A stretch of DNA of 64,000 nt from VFJZ01 sp046598415 (GCA_046598415.1 JBKJIG010000079.1:52564-116563); one strand, 5' to 3'; shown: positions 22,409 through 31,416, counted from the stretch's first letter. A program made the numbers and translations. The notes: generated by a model not told the origin, from the letters alone.

Positions 22409-23530
22409 ATGCACCGGTCGGCTCCAGCGCTCGCCGCGCTCCTCCTGCTGGCGGTCCCCATCGGCGCGAGCGCGCACGACTGCGCCACCGACGGCGCGAT
22501 CAAGACGCTGTCCGGCAGCCACGTGCTCGACCTGCGCGGCGGGACGCCGCTGATCGACGTCGAGCCGGTGACCGGCTGCACCAGCCTGACGCTCGCATAT
22601 GGCTCCGGCGACGACGATCTGACCGTGCTCGGCGGCAATGGCACGACGGGAGGCCTGGCCTCCCTCGCGGTGACGTTCGCCGGCGGCGCCGACGTGATCC
22701 GCCTCGGCGCGGGCACGCTGCCCGGCCTGACACTGACGGGTGGCGCGGGCCGTGACGAGATCGACGCTTCCGCGCGCACGGAGGGCATCGTCCTGGACGA
22801 GTCGGCCGGGCGCCTGAGCGGCTTCGAGAACCTGACCGGCGGCGACGGCGACGACGTGCTCGTCGGCGACGCCTCGAAGAACGTGCTCGACGGCGGCACG
22901 GGCGACGATCTGCTCGTCGGGCGGCTCGGCGACGACGACCTGCGCGGCGGCGTCGGCACCGACACCGCCTCGTTCGTGGGCGGCCCGGGCGTCTCGGCGA
23001 CGCTGCTGGCCCGCGTCGCGACGGGCCAGGGACGCGACATGCTGGCCGGCATCGAGAACCTGATCGGCTCCGACCACGCCGACCACCTGATCGGCGACGG
23101 CCGTGCCAACGTGCTCGAGGGTCGGCGCGGCAACGACGTGCTCGACGGGCGCCTCGGCGACGACATCATCGACGGCGGCGCCGGCCGGGACGAGGCGGTG
23201 TTCGGCGAGCCGCGCGGCGTGCGGGCCAGCCTGGTCTCGCACCGCTCCACCGGGCAGGGCCGCGATCGCCTGATCGCGATCGAGTTCCTTAGCGGATCGC
23301 GGCGCGGCGACGTGCTGACCGGCGACCGCGGCCCGAACCGGCTGCGCGGCGGGGGCGGCGACGACGTGCTCGACGGCGGCGCCGGCGCCGACGTGCTCGA
23401 GGGCGGCTCGGGCCGAGATCTGATCAAGGCGCGTGACGGTGCGCGGGATGTGGTGGACGGCGGCGACGGGCGAGATACCGTCCGGGCCGATCGAGCCGAC
23501 CGCGTCCGCAACGTCGAGCGTCGCCGCTAG
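22409..23530 (+). CDS. secreted protein with RTX-type calcium-binding repeats
   Basis: Protein of 373 residues with a signal peptide (MHRSAPALAALLLLAVPIGA, cleavage near ASA-HD). From about residue 140 it carries hemolysin-type nonapeptides GGxGxDxLx: GGDGDDVLVGDASKNVLDGG, GDDLLVGRLGDDDLRGG, a second block around RRGNDVLDGRLGDDIIDGG and a third GGGGDDVLDGGAGADVLEGG. These fold into Ca-loaded beta rolls outside the cell. The N-terminal third (TLSGSHVLDLRGGTPLIDV) has no recognised domain, and no enzyme is attached. Sec signal rather than a C-terminal type I secretion signal fits a Gram-positive host. Divergent from phrB. Confidence 0.85.
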   Translation: MHRSAPALAALLLLAVPIGASAHDCATDGAIKTLSGSHVLDLRGGTPLIDVEPVTGCTSLTLAYGSGDDDLTVLGGNGTTGGLASLAVTFAGGADVIRLGAGTLPGLTLTGGAGRDEIDASARTEGIVLDESAGRLSGFENLTGGDGDDVLVGDASKNVLDGGTGDDLLVGRLGDDDLRGGVGTDTASFVGGPGVSATLLARVATGQGRDMLAGIENLIGSDHADHLIGDGRANVLEGRRGNDVLDGRLGDDIIDGGAGRDEAVFGEPRGVRASLVSHRSTGQGRDRLIAIEFLSGSRRGDVLTGDRGPNRLRGGGGDDVLDGGAGADVLEGGSGRDLIKARDGARDVVDGGDGRDTVRADRADRVRNVERRR

Positions 23531-23660
23531 CGGGGGGGCCCGCCCGGGGACGGCAGCCACCGTCTCCGGGCAGCCATCCGGCCACCAAGCGGCCGAGCGA
23601 GCGCGCGTTCCCCGCGCAGACCGTGCCGGAAGTGCAACGGACCGCACGGAACAGGCGCGG

Positions 23661-23697
23661 CACGACAAATCCGGTGCCTGGCACCGGATTTGTCGTG
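23661..23697. repeat. perfect 37-base palindrome with GGTGCC-T-GGCACC core
   Basis: Arms 23661-23678 and 23680-23697 are exact inverse complements (18 bp) around a single T; the core is GGTGCCTGGCACC flanked by AAATCC/GGATTT. It lies between two convergent genes and could act as a bidirectional terminator, but the same core recurs at 56031-56043, so it also fits a dispersed palindrome family. The remaining intergenic bases 23531-23660 show nothing else. Confidence 0.85.
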
Positions 23698-23730
23698 TAG
23701 GGGCCAGGGCGGCGTCTTGGTGGTCGCGCG

Positions 23731-24714
23731 CTACTCGCCGAGGAGGGCCGCGGCGAAGTCGGCGGCGCTGAACGGACGCAGATCTTCGAGGGTCTCACCG
23801 ATGCCGATCAGCTTGATCGGCAGACCCAGCTCGTGGGCGATCGCGATCGCGATGCCGCCCTTCGCCGTGCCGTCGAGCTTCGTCAGCGCGACGCCGGTGA
23901 GCGGCACGGCACCGCCGAACAGGCGCGCCTGCTGCAGACCGTTCTGGCCCGTCGTGGCGTCGACCACGAGCAGCGTCTCGTGCGGCGCCTCGGGCAGCCG
24001 CTGCGTGATCACGCGGCGCACCTTGGCGAGCTCCTCCATGAGGTTCGTCTGCGTGTGCAACCGGCCCGCCGTGTCGATGATCACGACGTCACGGCCCCGC
24101 GACTCGCCCGCCGCGATCGCGTCGTAGGCGACGGCTGCCGGATCCTGGCCGTGGACGGACCCGACGAAGTCGGCGCCGGCGCGCTTCGCCCACGTCTCGA
24201 GTTGCTCGCCCGCGGCCGCACGGAAGGTGTCGGCCGCACCGACCACGACCGAGCCGCCCGCGCGCCGCACGTGCTCGGCCAGCTTGCCGACGGTGGTCGT
24301 CTTGCCGGTGCCGTTCACGCCCACGATGAGGATCACGGTCGGTCGCGCAGTCACGTCGATGCGCGACTCGGAGCCCGACAGCAGGTCGGCGATGATCGTG
24401 CGCAGCGCCGCCGTCAGGTCCTCGGAGGTGCGCAGCCCGCCCTCGGCCGCCTCGCTCTCCAGGCGACCCACGATCTCGACGGTGGCCGGCACGCCGCAGT
24501 CGGCCAGCAGCAGGGCCTCCTCGAGCTCCTCCCACACCGCGTCGTCGGCGGGGTCGAACGCGATCGTGGAGATCTGCTGCGCGAGCGCCTTGCGGCTCGA
24601 CGACAGGTTCTCGACCAGACGGCGGAACAGTCCGCGTCGTCGCTCCTCCGGTGCGCCCGCAGCTCGCGCCTCGCCGCCGGAGAGGCCGATGAACATCTCG
24701 GAGTAGTCGGTCAC
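23731..24714 (-). CDS. ftsY: signal recognition particle receptor FtsY
   Basis: SRP receptor GTPase of 327 residues. I start at GTG 24714, which overlaps the smc stop (GTGA); the frame is open further but inside smc. No long acidic A domain: about 30 residues with RRRGLFRRLVENL, then the N domain and G domain with GVNGTGKTTTVGKLA (P-loop), DTFRAAAGEQLETWAKR, DTAGRLHT, TKLDGTAKGGIAIAI and the closing ELGLPIKLIGIGE-TLEDLRPF. It receives ribosome-SRP complexes at the membrane and pairs with Ffh. Confidence 0.97.
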   Translation of the reverse strand: MTDYSEMFIGLSGGEARAAGAPEERRRGLFRRLVENLSSSRKALAQQISTIAFDPADDAVWEELEEALLLADCGVPATVEIVGRLESEAAEGGLRTSEDLTAALRTIIADLLSGSESRIDVTARPTVILIVGVNGTGKTTTVGKLAEHVRRAGGSVVVGAADTFRAAAGEQLETWAKRAGADFVGSVHGQDPAAVAYDAIAAGESRGRDVVIIDTAGRLHTQTNLMEELAKVRRVITQRLPEAPHETLLVVDATTGQNGLQQARLFGGAVPLTGVALTKLDGTAKGGIAIAIAHELGLPIKLIGIGETLEDLRPFSAADFAAALLGE

Positions 24715-27700
24715 GACGGCGCCGGCTGGAACGCCTCTCGGCGGTCGCGCGGGAGCCGCCGCGACACGACCTTCGAGATGCCGTCGCCGGCCATCGTCAC
24801 GCCGTACAGCACGTCGGCCATCTCCATCGTCCGCTTCTGGTGGGTGATGACGATGAACTGCGCCTGGTCGCGGTACCGGTCGACGAGCGTCAGGAAGCGC
24901 TCGACGTTGGCGTCGTCGAGCGCCGCGTCGACCTCGTCCAGCACGTAGAACGGGCACGGCCGGGCCAGCATGATCGCGAACAGGAAGGCGATCGCCGCGA
25001 GCGCCTTCTCGCCGCCCGACAGCATCGCGAGGCGCGTGATCTGCTTGCCGGCCGGCGTCACCTCGAGCTCGACCCCGGGCTCGGACGAGGCGACCGCGAT
25101 CTCGGGCGCCGCCTCGGTCTCCTCGCCCTCGGGCGCGAGCCGCAGCTCGGGCTCGACCAGGCGCAGCCGGCCGCGGCCGCCGGGGAACAGCGTCGTAATG
25201 ACCTGAGCGAAGTTGCGCTCCACCTCGGTGTACGTCTCGTCGAACCGCTCGGTGATGGTGGCGGTGAGGTCGCGGATCAGGCGGCGCAGCTCGCGCAGCG
25301 ATCCCTCCAGATCGGCGATCTGCTCGCCGGTCTCGTCATGGCGGCCCTTCGCCTCCTCGTACTCCTGCTGGGCGAGCGGGTTGACCGCGCCGAGCTGCTC
25401 GCGGCGGCGCTCGAGTCGCTCGATCTTGTGCGCGAGCGTGGCCTCCTGGTCGGTCGGCAGCGGCTCGATGCGCTCGACCGGCGCGGTACCGGCCCGCTCG
25501 GCGATCTCGGCCCGGCGGCGCACCGCTTCGCCGAGGCGCTCCTCCGCGTGGGCGCCCTCGACCTCGAGGGTGGTGACGCGGGCGGAGACGGCGCGGGCGT
25601 CCCGCTGCAGCACCTGCTCGCGCGCCGAGCCGGCGGTCATGGCGGCGGCCAGCTCTCCCGCGCGGCGCTCGAGGCGCTCCAGCGCGGCGCGCTCGGGCAC
25701 CCGCAGCACCTCGACCCGCTCGGCGGCCCCGGCCAGCGCGGCGATGGCCGCGGGCAGGATCTCCTCGAGCGAGACGATGGCGGCTGCCCGCGAGCGGGCG
25801 GACGCGGCCCGGCGCGCGGCGACGTCCGCGGCCTTGGCGTGGCGGTCGCGGTCGGCGCGGCTGCGGTCGGCGCGCTCGCGCGCTGCGGCCCGGTCGGCGC
25901 GGCGCACCGCGACGGTCTCGGCCAGTTCGCCGCGGCGCAGGTCGATCGCCTGGTGGGTGGCCGTGAGCTGCTCGGCCCGGGCGGCGACGGCCTCGCGGCG
26001 CTCGGCCAGCGCGACCGCCTCGGCCTGGCCGGTCGTGGCGCGCTCGGTGAGGCGGGCCTGCTCGTCGCGGGCCGCGGCCAGGCGCTCGGCGCTGCGTTCG
26101 TCGTCGCGGCCGGCGGCGTCGGCGGCGCGCATGGCGTCACGCAGCCGGCGACCGGCGTCGTCGGCCGTGCGCGTGGCCGTGGCGACCGTCTCGCGGGCGG
26201 CGCGCTCGTGCTCGTCGGCCTGCTGCAACCCGGCGGCAGCGGTCGCGAAGGCCTCCTCGGCGGCCTCCGACTCCTTGGCCGCCACCGCCGCGTCGGCGGT
26301 CGCCTCGTCGCGCTCGCGGCGCAGCGCCAGCACGACGGTGCCGGTGCTGCCGGCGCGGAACGCGAGGCCGCGATCGGCGTCGATGCCGCGGCCGTCGCGC
26401 GTGACGGCGATGCCGCGCGTGACGAGCGCCAGTTCGGCCGCGTCATCGACGACGTTGATGCCCTCGAGCAGACCCGGGGGAGCGTCGGCGGCCAGCGTCA
26501 CGAGGTCGGCCAGCGGACGGCCGCGCTCGGGCGCCTGGCGGGCGCCGAGGCGGTCGAGGCACAGCAGCGCGGCACCGGCGAGGTCGGCGTCGTCGAGCAG
26601 CTCGATGGCATCGGCGGCGGCCGGTGCGACCGCCTCGCCGGCGCGCCAGGCGAGCGCCGCCGCGACGGCGGCCGCGAGGCCCTCGCCGGGCTCGACGAGG
26701 TCGAGCGCCAGCTGCACGCCGCGCTCGCGGAGACGGCGCACGGCGGGCGCCAGCCCGTCGCCGCGGTCGAGCGCCCGATCGGCGGCCTCGGCGCGGGCGG
26801 CTGCGGCCTGCGAGCGGCCGGCGGCGGCGCCGCGCAGCTCGCGTGCCGCGCGCTCGCCCTCGCGGAGCGACTCGGCCGTGCAGCGTGCCGCCGAGGCGGC
26901 GGCCTGGGCCGCGGCCAGCGCGGCGGTGACGGTCGTGGCGCCGGCGTCGGCAGCGGCCAACGCGGCCTCCAGCCCGGCGCGGGACGCCGCCCGAGCCGCT
27001 GCCTCGGCCACCAGAGCCTCGGCGCGGGCACCGGCGGCGAGTGCCTGCTCGGATGCTTCGCGGACGTCGTGCGCGGCGCGGTTGGCGCGACCGTCGATCT
27101 CGGCCAGCTCCTGGCGGGCGGCGAGCGCGGCGTCGAGTGCGCCGGCCACCTCGCGCACCAGCGCGGTCAGCGTCTCCTCGCCGGCGGCGTCGTCGACAAC
27201 GGCCAGGGTGGCGGCATGCGCGTCGGCCTCGGCGGCGGCGCGAGCTTCCTCCGCCCCGGCGGCGACGACCTCGGCATCCAGCCGGTCGGCTCGCGCCAGC
27301 GCCCGGCGGCGATCCTCGGCGAGCGTGGCCCGGCGCTCGGCCAGCGCCTCGCGGCGCGCGGCCAGCCGATCGAGGCCGCTGGCGAGGCCCCAGTACCGCT
27401 CGGAGGCGCGCTCCTGCTCGCCCACCAGCCCGGCCAGCTCGCGTTCGATGGCCTCGCGTTCGGAGGCGGCGATGCCGATGGCGGCGTCCAGCCTCGTCCG
27501 CTCGGTGCCGACCTGCTCGAGGTCGGCGGCGATGCGGGAGCGCAGCCGGCGGGCGGCGGCGATCTGCGACGAGGTGAGCTCGATGCGCGCGGCGTCGACC
27601 TCGCCGGCCAGCGCGGCGGCGCGCTCGGCCGCCGAGGCCTGCAGGGCGAGCGGCCGCAGCCGCGCCTTCAGCTCGGCCTCGAGGTCGCGGGCGCGAGCGA

Positions 27701-28262
27701 GGTTGGCTTCGACCCGCGCCAGCTTACCCGAGGCGCGGTGGCGGCGGCGTTTGTACTTGCCGAGTCCGGCCGCCTCCTCGATGAAGCCGCGCCGGTCGGC
27801 CGGCCGCGACAGCAGGATCTCGTCGACGCGGCCCTGCGAGACGATCGCGTGCAGCTCGCGGCCGAGGCCCGCGTCGGCGAGGGTCTCCTGCACGTCGAGT
27901 CGGCGCACGGCGATGCGGTTCAGCAGGTACTGCGCGTCGGCGTCACGGCGCAGCCGGCGCATGACGGAGATCTCGGGGCGGTCGGTGCCGAACGTGCCGT
28001 CCTCGTTGTCGAGCACCAGCTCGACCTCGCACAGCCCGGACGGTTGCCGGCGCGCGGACCCGCCGAACAGCACGTCGGCGGCGACCTGCATGCGCAGCTC
28101 GCTGGGCGGCTGCGAGGCCATCGCCCACTGCAGGCCGTCGGCCACGTTCGACTTGCCGGAGCCGTTCGGCCCGACGATCACGGAGACGCCGCGTTCGAAG
28201 TGCAGCTCGACCGGCTCCGCGAAGCTCTTGAAGCCTCGCAGCCTGAGGGTCTTCAGATGCAT
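24711..28262 (-). CDS. smc: chromosome segregation protein SMC
   Basis: SMC of 1183 residues, full length. N-terminal head: LKTLRLRGFKSFAEPVELHF and GPNGSGKSNVADGLQWAM (Walker A). Two very Ala/Arg/Glu-rich coiled coils flank a hinge at about 495-650 (LPVEGLAAAVAAAL-like through TRDGRGIDADRGLAFR). The C-terminal head has MLSGGEKALAAIAFLFAIML (signature) and PFYVLDEVDAALDDANVERF (Walker B) and a D-loop. It compacts and segregates the chromosome with ScpA/B, which are not in this window. It lies six bases after rnc and overlaps ftsY. Confidence 0.97.
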   Translation of the reverse strand: MHLKTLRLRGFKSFAEPVELHFERGVSVIVGPNGSGKSNVADGLQWAMASQPPSELRMQVAADVLFGGSARRQPSGLCEVELVLDNEDGTFGTDRPEISVMRRLRRDADAQYLLNRIAVRRLDVQETLADAGLGRELHAIVSQGRVDEILLSRPADRRGFIEEAAGLGKYKRRRHRASGKLARVEANLARARDLEAELKARLRPLALQASAAERAAALAGEVDAARIELTSSQIAAARRLRSRIAADLEQVGTERTRLDAAIGIAASEREAIERELAGLVGEQERASERYWGLASGLDRLAARREALAERRATLAEDRRRALARADRLDAEVVAAGAEEARAAAEADAHAATLAVVDDAAGEETLTALVREVAGALDAALAARQELAEIDGRANRAAHDVREASEQALAAGARAEALVAEAAARAASRAGLEAALAAADAGATTVTAALAAAQAAASAARCTAESLREGERAARELRGAAAGRSQAAAARAEAADRALDRGDGLAPAVRRLRERGVQLALDLVEPGEGLAAAVAAALAWRAGEAVAPAAADAIELLDDADLAGAALLCLDRLGARQAPERGRPLADLVTLAADAPPGLLEGINVVDDAAELALVTRGIAVTRDGRGIDADRGLAFRAGSTGTVVLALRRERDEATADAAVAAKESEAAEEAFATAAAGLQQADEHERAARETVATATRTADDAGRRLRDAMRAADAAGRDDERSAERLAAARDEQARLTERATTGQAEAVALAERREAVAARAEQLTATHQAIDLRRGELAETVAVRRADRAAARERADRSRADRDRHAKAADVAARRAASARSRAAAIVSLEEILPAAIAALAGAAERVEVLRVPERAALERLERRAGELAAAMTAGSAREQVLQRDARAVSARVTTLEVEGAHAEERLGEAVRRRAEIAERAGTAPVERIEPLPTDQEATLAHKIERLERRREQLGAVNPLAQQEYEEAKGRHDETGEQIADLEGSLRELRRLIRDLTATITERFDETYTEVERNFAQVITTLFPGGRGRLRLVEPELRLAPEGEETEAAPEIAVASSEPGVELEVTPAGKQITRLAMLSGGEKALAAIAFLFAIMLARPCPFYVLDEVDAALDDANVERFLTLVDRYRDQAQFIVITHQKRTMEMADVLYGVTMAGDGISKVVSRRLPRDRREAFQPAPS

Positions 28263-28268
28263 CGGCTG

Positions 28269-28958
28269 CTACTTCCCTCGGCCTGCGTCGAGATGGACGA
28301 GCGCGGCCCGTGCGGCCTCCTGCTCGGAATCCTTCTTGGACCGGCCCGCACCGCGCCCGATCTGCTCGCCGGCGACGAGAGCGACGGACTCGAAGTGCTT
28401 GTCATGGGCCGGGCCGGTGTCACTCACAACGACGTACTGTACGGATCGCCCCTGACGTTGCAGGGTCTCCTGGAGCTCCGTCTTGGGGTCGAGACGGCTC
28501 TGCTCCGCCCACTCGAAGCGCTCGCCGAACGATGTCACGACCGCCGCGCGCACCGTCTCCCAGCCGTGCTCGAGGTAGATGGCGCCGATCGCGGCCTCCA
28601 CCAGCGCCGCCAGCACGGTCGGCGTGCCGACCAGCCGCTCGGCGTCGTCGCGCCGGCGCTCCGCCCCGTGGGCGAGCATGCGGCTGCCGAGGTCGATCTG
28701 CCGCGCCACCGCCGTGCACGATCGCCGCGAGACGATGTGGGACTTGAGGCGGGCGAGGCGGCCCTCGTCGGAGACCGGGTGGCGACGGTAGAGCTCCTCG
28801 GCGACGACCGCCCCGAGGACGGCATCACCGAGGAACTCCAGCCGTTCGTACGAGTCGCCGCGCGCTTCGTGCCACGAGGAGTGGCTGAGGACCCGCCGCC
28901 GGAGCTCGTCCGGCAGCGCATCGACGAGGTGCGCGAGGTCAGCCGGAGGCTTAGTCAG
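28269..28958 (-). CDS. rnc: ribonuclease III, apparent CTG start
   Basis: RNase III of about 229 residues: catalytic helix YERLEFLGDAVLGAVVAEEL (signature, about 36-55) with the upstream HSSWHEARGDS, GTPTVLAALVEAAIGAIYLEHG (second acidic cluster), then a double-stranded RNA binding domain DPKTELQETLQRQG...HDKHFESVALVAGEQIGRGAGRSKKDSEQEAARAAL. The only standard in-frame start (GTG 28709) would remove the catalytic signature. The frame is free of ATG, GTG and TTG upstream, and CTG at 28958 overlaps the acpP stop (CTGACTAA), giving the normal family length. I therefore propose CTG initiation coupled to acpP. It processes rRNA precursors. Confidence 0.9.
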   Translation of the reverse strand: MTKPPADLAHLVDALPDELRRRVLSHSSWHEARGDSYERLEFLGDAVLGAVVAEELYRRHPVSDEGRLARLKSHIVSRRSCTAVARQIDLGSRMLAHGAERRRDDAERLVGTPTVLAALVEAAIGAIYLEHGWETVRAAVVTSFGERFEWAEQSRLDPKTELQETLQRQGRSVQYVVVSDTGPAHDKHFESVALVAGEQIGRGAGRSKKDSEQEAARAALVHLDAGRGK

Positions 28959-29196
28959 CGCGCTCGGAGATGAAGTCGACGGCCTCGCCGACCGTGGTGA
29001 TCGACTGCGCCTCCTCGTCGCTGATCTTGACGCCGAAACGCTCTTCGAGATCCATGATCAGCTCAACGAGGTCGAGGGAATCGGCCTCCAGATCGTCGCG
29101 CAGATGTGCGCCGATGTTGACGTCGTCCTCCTTGACGTCGAGGCGCTCGACGAGTATCTCTCGAACCTGTTCGAAGACCTCTTCGCGACTGGCCAA
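28951..29196 (-). CDS. acpP: acyl carrier protein
   Basis: ACP of 81 residues. TTG at 29196 lies six bases after GGAGG and is preferred to a GTG six bases upstream that abuts it. Sequence: EEVFEQVREILVERLDVKED, then DDLEADSLDLVELIMDLEERFG where Ser in DSL takes the 4'-phosphopantetheine. It carries acyl chains for fatty acid synthesis and feeds PlsX. Its end overlaps rnc by eight bases. The 100 bases upstream to plsX may hold its own promoter. Confidence 0.97.
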   Translation of the reverse strand: MASREEVFEQVREILVERLDVKEDDVNIGAHLRDDLEADSLDLVELIMDLEERFGVKISDEEAQSITTVGEAVDFISERAD

Positions 29197-29296
29197 ATCC
29201 ACCCTCCAGTGCCGTCCATTATTGGCGTAAAACGAGCCGGCCGAATGTAGCAGAGACCGGCCCGGGCAGAGCGGTCCCGCGTACAGGTGCGGCCGA

Positions 29297-30322
29297 TCAG
29301 ACGTCGGACACGGCGGCGGCGCGGGCCGCCTCGCGCCCGACCCGAGCTGCGACGTGGCCGCAGACGTCGTGGCGCACGCCCTCGGCGGCCATCCGGCAGG
29401 CGTTCGCGATCGCGACGCGGGACGACGATCCATGGGCCGCGACGGCGATGCCCTGGAGGCCGAGCAGGAAGGCGCCGCCGTACGTCTCGTGGTCGAGGCG
29501 CGTGCGCAGGTCGCGCATGCCGCGGCGCAGCAGCAGCCCGCCCGCCATGGTCAGCGGGTTGCGCTTGGCCGTGGCCTTGATCAGCTTGAAGATCTCGATC
29601 GCCGTGCCCTCGGCGGTCTTCAGCGCGACGTTGCCCGTGAACGCGTCGGTGACGACCACCTGCACCTTGTTCACCAGCAGGTCGCGGCCCTCGATGTTCC
29701 CCGCGAAGTCGAGCCCGGCCTCGGCGGTGAGCAGCTCGAAGACGTCCTTCGTCAGCTGGTTGCCCTTGCCGGGCTCCTCGCCGATCGAGAGCAGCCCGAC
29801 GCGCGGCGCCCGGCGTCCGAGCACGTCCTCGGCGAAGCACGCGCCCATGTGGGCGAACTGCACGAGCATCTCGGGCCGCGGATCGATGTTGGCGCCGCAG
29901 TCGATGAGAGTCAGCGGTCCGCCCAGGGCGGGGATCACGGCGGCCAGGCCGGGCCGGTGGACGCCGGCGATGCGGCGCATCGAGAAGGTGGAGGCTGCCA
30001 TCAGGGCGCCCGTCGAGCCGGCCGACACCGCTGCCTGCGCCCAGCCCTCGCGGACGGAGCCCGCGGTGACCACGAGCGACGACTCCGGCTTGGCGCGCAC
30101 GGCGGCGAGGGGCTCCTCGTCGAACGCGATCTGTTCCGGCGCGTGCCGCATCGTGATGCCGCGCGGCAGCTTGCCGCCGTACTCGGCCAGGATCAGCGGC
30201 GTGTCACCGACGAGGACGATCTCGATCTGGCCCGGGACGACGGCGTCGAGCGCGCCCAGGCAGATCTCCGCGGGCGCGCGGTCGCCGCCCATGGCATCGA
30301 GCGCGATCGTGACGGCGCGCAC
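29297..30322 (-). CDS. plsX: phosphate acyltransferase PlsX
   Basis: PlsX of 341 residues from GTG 30322: VTIALDAMGGDRAPAEICLG, GDTPLILAEYGGK, HAPEQIAFDEEPLAAVRAKPESSL, VSAGSTGALMAAS, IDCGANIDPRPEMLVQFA and NIEGRDLL...VVTDAFTGNVALKTAEG. It makes acyl-phosphate from acyl-ACP for phospholipid synthesis. It follows rpmF by 10 bases. The rpmF-plsX-acpP order is conserved. GTG 30322 leaves only three residues before the family start. Confidence 0.97.
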   Translation of the reverse strand: MRAVTIALDAMGGDRAPAEICLGALDAVVPGQIEIVLVGDTPLILAEYGGKLPRGITMRHAPEQIAFDEEPLAAVRAKPESSLVVTAGSVREGWAQAAVSAGSTGALMAASTFSMRRIAGVHRPGLAAVIPALGGPLTLIDCGANIDPRPEMLVQFAHMGACFAEDVLGRRAPRVGLLSIGEEPGKGNQLTKDVFELLTAEAGLDFAGNIEGRDLLVNKVQVVVTDAFTGNVALKTAEGTAIEIFKLIKATAKRNPLTMAGGLLLRRGMRDLRTRLDHETYGGAFLLGLQGIAVAAHGSSSRVAIANACRMAAEGVRHDVCGHVAARVGREAARAAAVSDV

Positions 30323-30332
30323 CCGGGGAGGC

Positions 30333-30512
30333 TCAGGTAGTCGCGGCCTGGTAGGCCCGGTCGCGATACGTACCGCAGGTCGGGCAGACCCGGTGGGCGA
30401 GCTTCGGCGACTTGCAGCGCTCGCAGGTCGCAACAGCAGCTGCGCTGATGCCGTGGTTATGACGGCGACGATCGCGCCGGGACTTTGAGGTCTTGCGTTT
30501 CGGGACGGCCAT
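30333..30512 (-). CDS. rpmF: 50S ribosomal protein L32
   Basis: Fifty-nine residues from ATG 30512: AVPKRKTSKSRRDRRRHNH, then a zinc ribbon CERCKSPKLAHRVCPTC (C+ type, four Cys), ending YRDRAYQAATT. A GAGGA sequence lies nine bases upstream. DUF177, which normally precedes rpmF, is separated here by a plus-strand SDR gene. Confidence 0.97.
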   Translation of the reverse strand: MAVPKRKTSKSRRDRRRHNHGISAAAVATCERCKSPKLAHRVCPTCGTYRDRAYQAATT

Positions 30513-30600
30513 GCCGGTCGATCCTCGTTCGTGGTCTGGTCACGCGAACGCGGGCCCCGTGGACCCGCGTGCGGCGGAGCATACCGCACGGCTCGAAGCA

Positions 30601-30606
30601 TATGCT
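30601..30606 (+). promoter_or_regulatory. -10 box of a leaderless SDR promoter
   Basis: TATGCT ends 6 bases before ATG 30613; no Shine-Dalgarno sequence is present. Confidence 0.45.
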
Positions 30607-30612
30607 CCAGCC

Positions 30613-31380
30613 ATGGATCTGGGACTCGCGGGCAAAGGCGTTCTCGTCACCGGCGGCGCCGGCGGCATCGGTACGGCAACGGTACGGGCCTTTGCGGCCG
30701 AGGGTGCCCGGGTGGCGATCCACTACCGCTCGAGCGGCGCCGAGGCCGAGCGCCTGGCGGCCGAGACGGGCGGGATCGCGCTGCAGGCCGATCTGACCGA
30801 CGAGGCGGCCGCCGATGCGCTGATCCCGGCGGCCGTCGAGGCACTGGGCCGGCTCGACGTGTGCGTCGCCAACGCGGGCGTCTGGTCGACGGAGTCGGTG
30901 CCGGTCGTCGACATGTCCCTCGACCGGTTCCGGCACGTGGTGGACGGCAACCTCACGGCCACGTTCCTGACCTGCCGCGCGTACCTGCGCCACGTCCGCG
31001 AGGTCGGCGAGGGGTCGATCGTCATGGTCGGCTCGACGTCGGGCATCTTCGGTGAGGAGGGCAACGCCGAGTACGCGGCCGTCAAGTCGGGCATCTGCTT
31101 CGGCCTCGCCCGCAGCCTCAAGAACGAGATCGTCCGCTTTGCCCCGCGCGGCCGCGTGAACGTGGTGGCGCCCGGCTGGACGGTGACGCCGATGGTCGGC
31201 GACCTGCTCGACGAGGCGTTCATCGCCCGAGCCACGAGCACCTACCCGCTCCGCAAGGTGGCGACGCCCTCCGACTGCGCGGCGTCGATCGTCTTCCTCT
31301 CGTCCGAGCTCGCGGCCGGGCACCTCAGCGGCCAGGTGATGACCGTCGCCGGAGGCATGGAGGGCCGCCTCATCTGGTGA
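30613..31380 (+). CDS. short-chain dehydrogenase/reductase
   Basis: Classical SDR of 255 residues from ATG 30613. NAD(P)-binding TGGAGGIG (13-20), ANAG (86-89), catalytic Ser141 region VGSTSGIFG, YAAVK (Tyr154, Lys158), and the C-terminal VAPGWTVTPM and LSGQVMTVAGG. Substrate unknown; the fold resembles 3-oxoacyl-ACP reductases, and the neighbourhood of plsX-acpP is compatible, but the opposite strand argues against a fixed role in fatty acid synthesis. A leaderless promoter suggests an independent transcript. Confidence 0.9.
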   Translation: MDLGLAGKGVLVTGGAGGIGTATVRAFAAEGARVAIHYRSSGAEAERLAAETGGIALQADLTDEAAADALIPAAVEALGRLDVCVANAGVWSTESVPVVDMSLDRFRHVVDGNLTATFLTCRAYLRHVREVGEGSIVMVGSTSGIFGEEGNAEYAAVKSGICFGLARSLKNEIVRFAPRGRVNVVAPGWTVTPMVGDLLDEAFIARATSTYPLRKVATPSDCAASIVFLSSELAAGHLSGQVMTVAGGMEGRLIW

Positions 31381-31416
31381 GCCGCCGGTACGATCTCGCA
31401 CCGACGGCCGCTGCAA

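Noticed and set aside
22840..23430. Direct repeats that could look like a CRISPR or tandem DNA repeat
   Set aside because: They are in-frame GGC-GAC-type codons of RTX nonapeptides in a coding sequence; there are no constant repeats with unique spacers.
26624..26929. Arg/Pro-rich plus-strand frame inside smc
   Set aside because: Typical GC-driven shadow frame without ribosome-binding site or natural composition.
24840..28973. Plus-strand open frame of 1377 codons
   Set aside because: Antisense of smc and rnc; low-complexity Gly/Arg/Leu composition and no domain.
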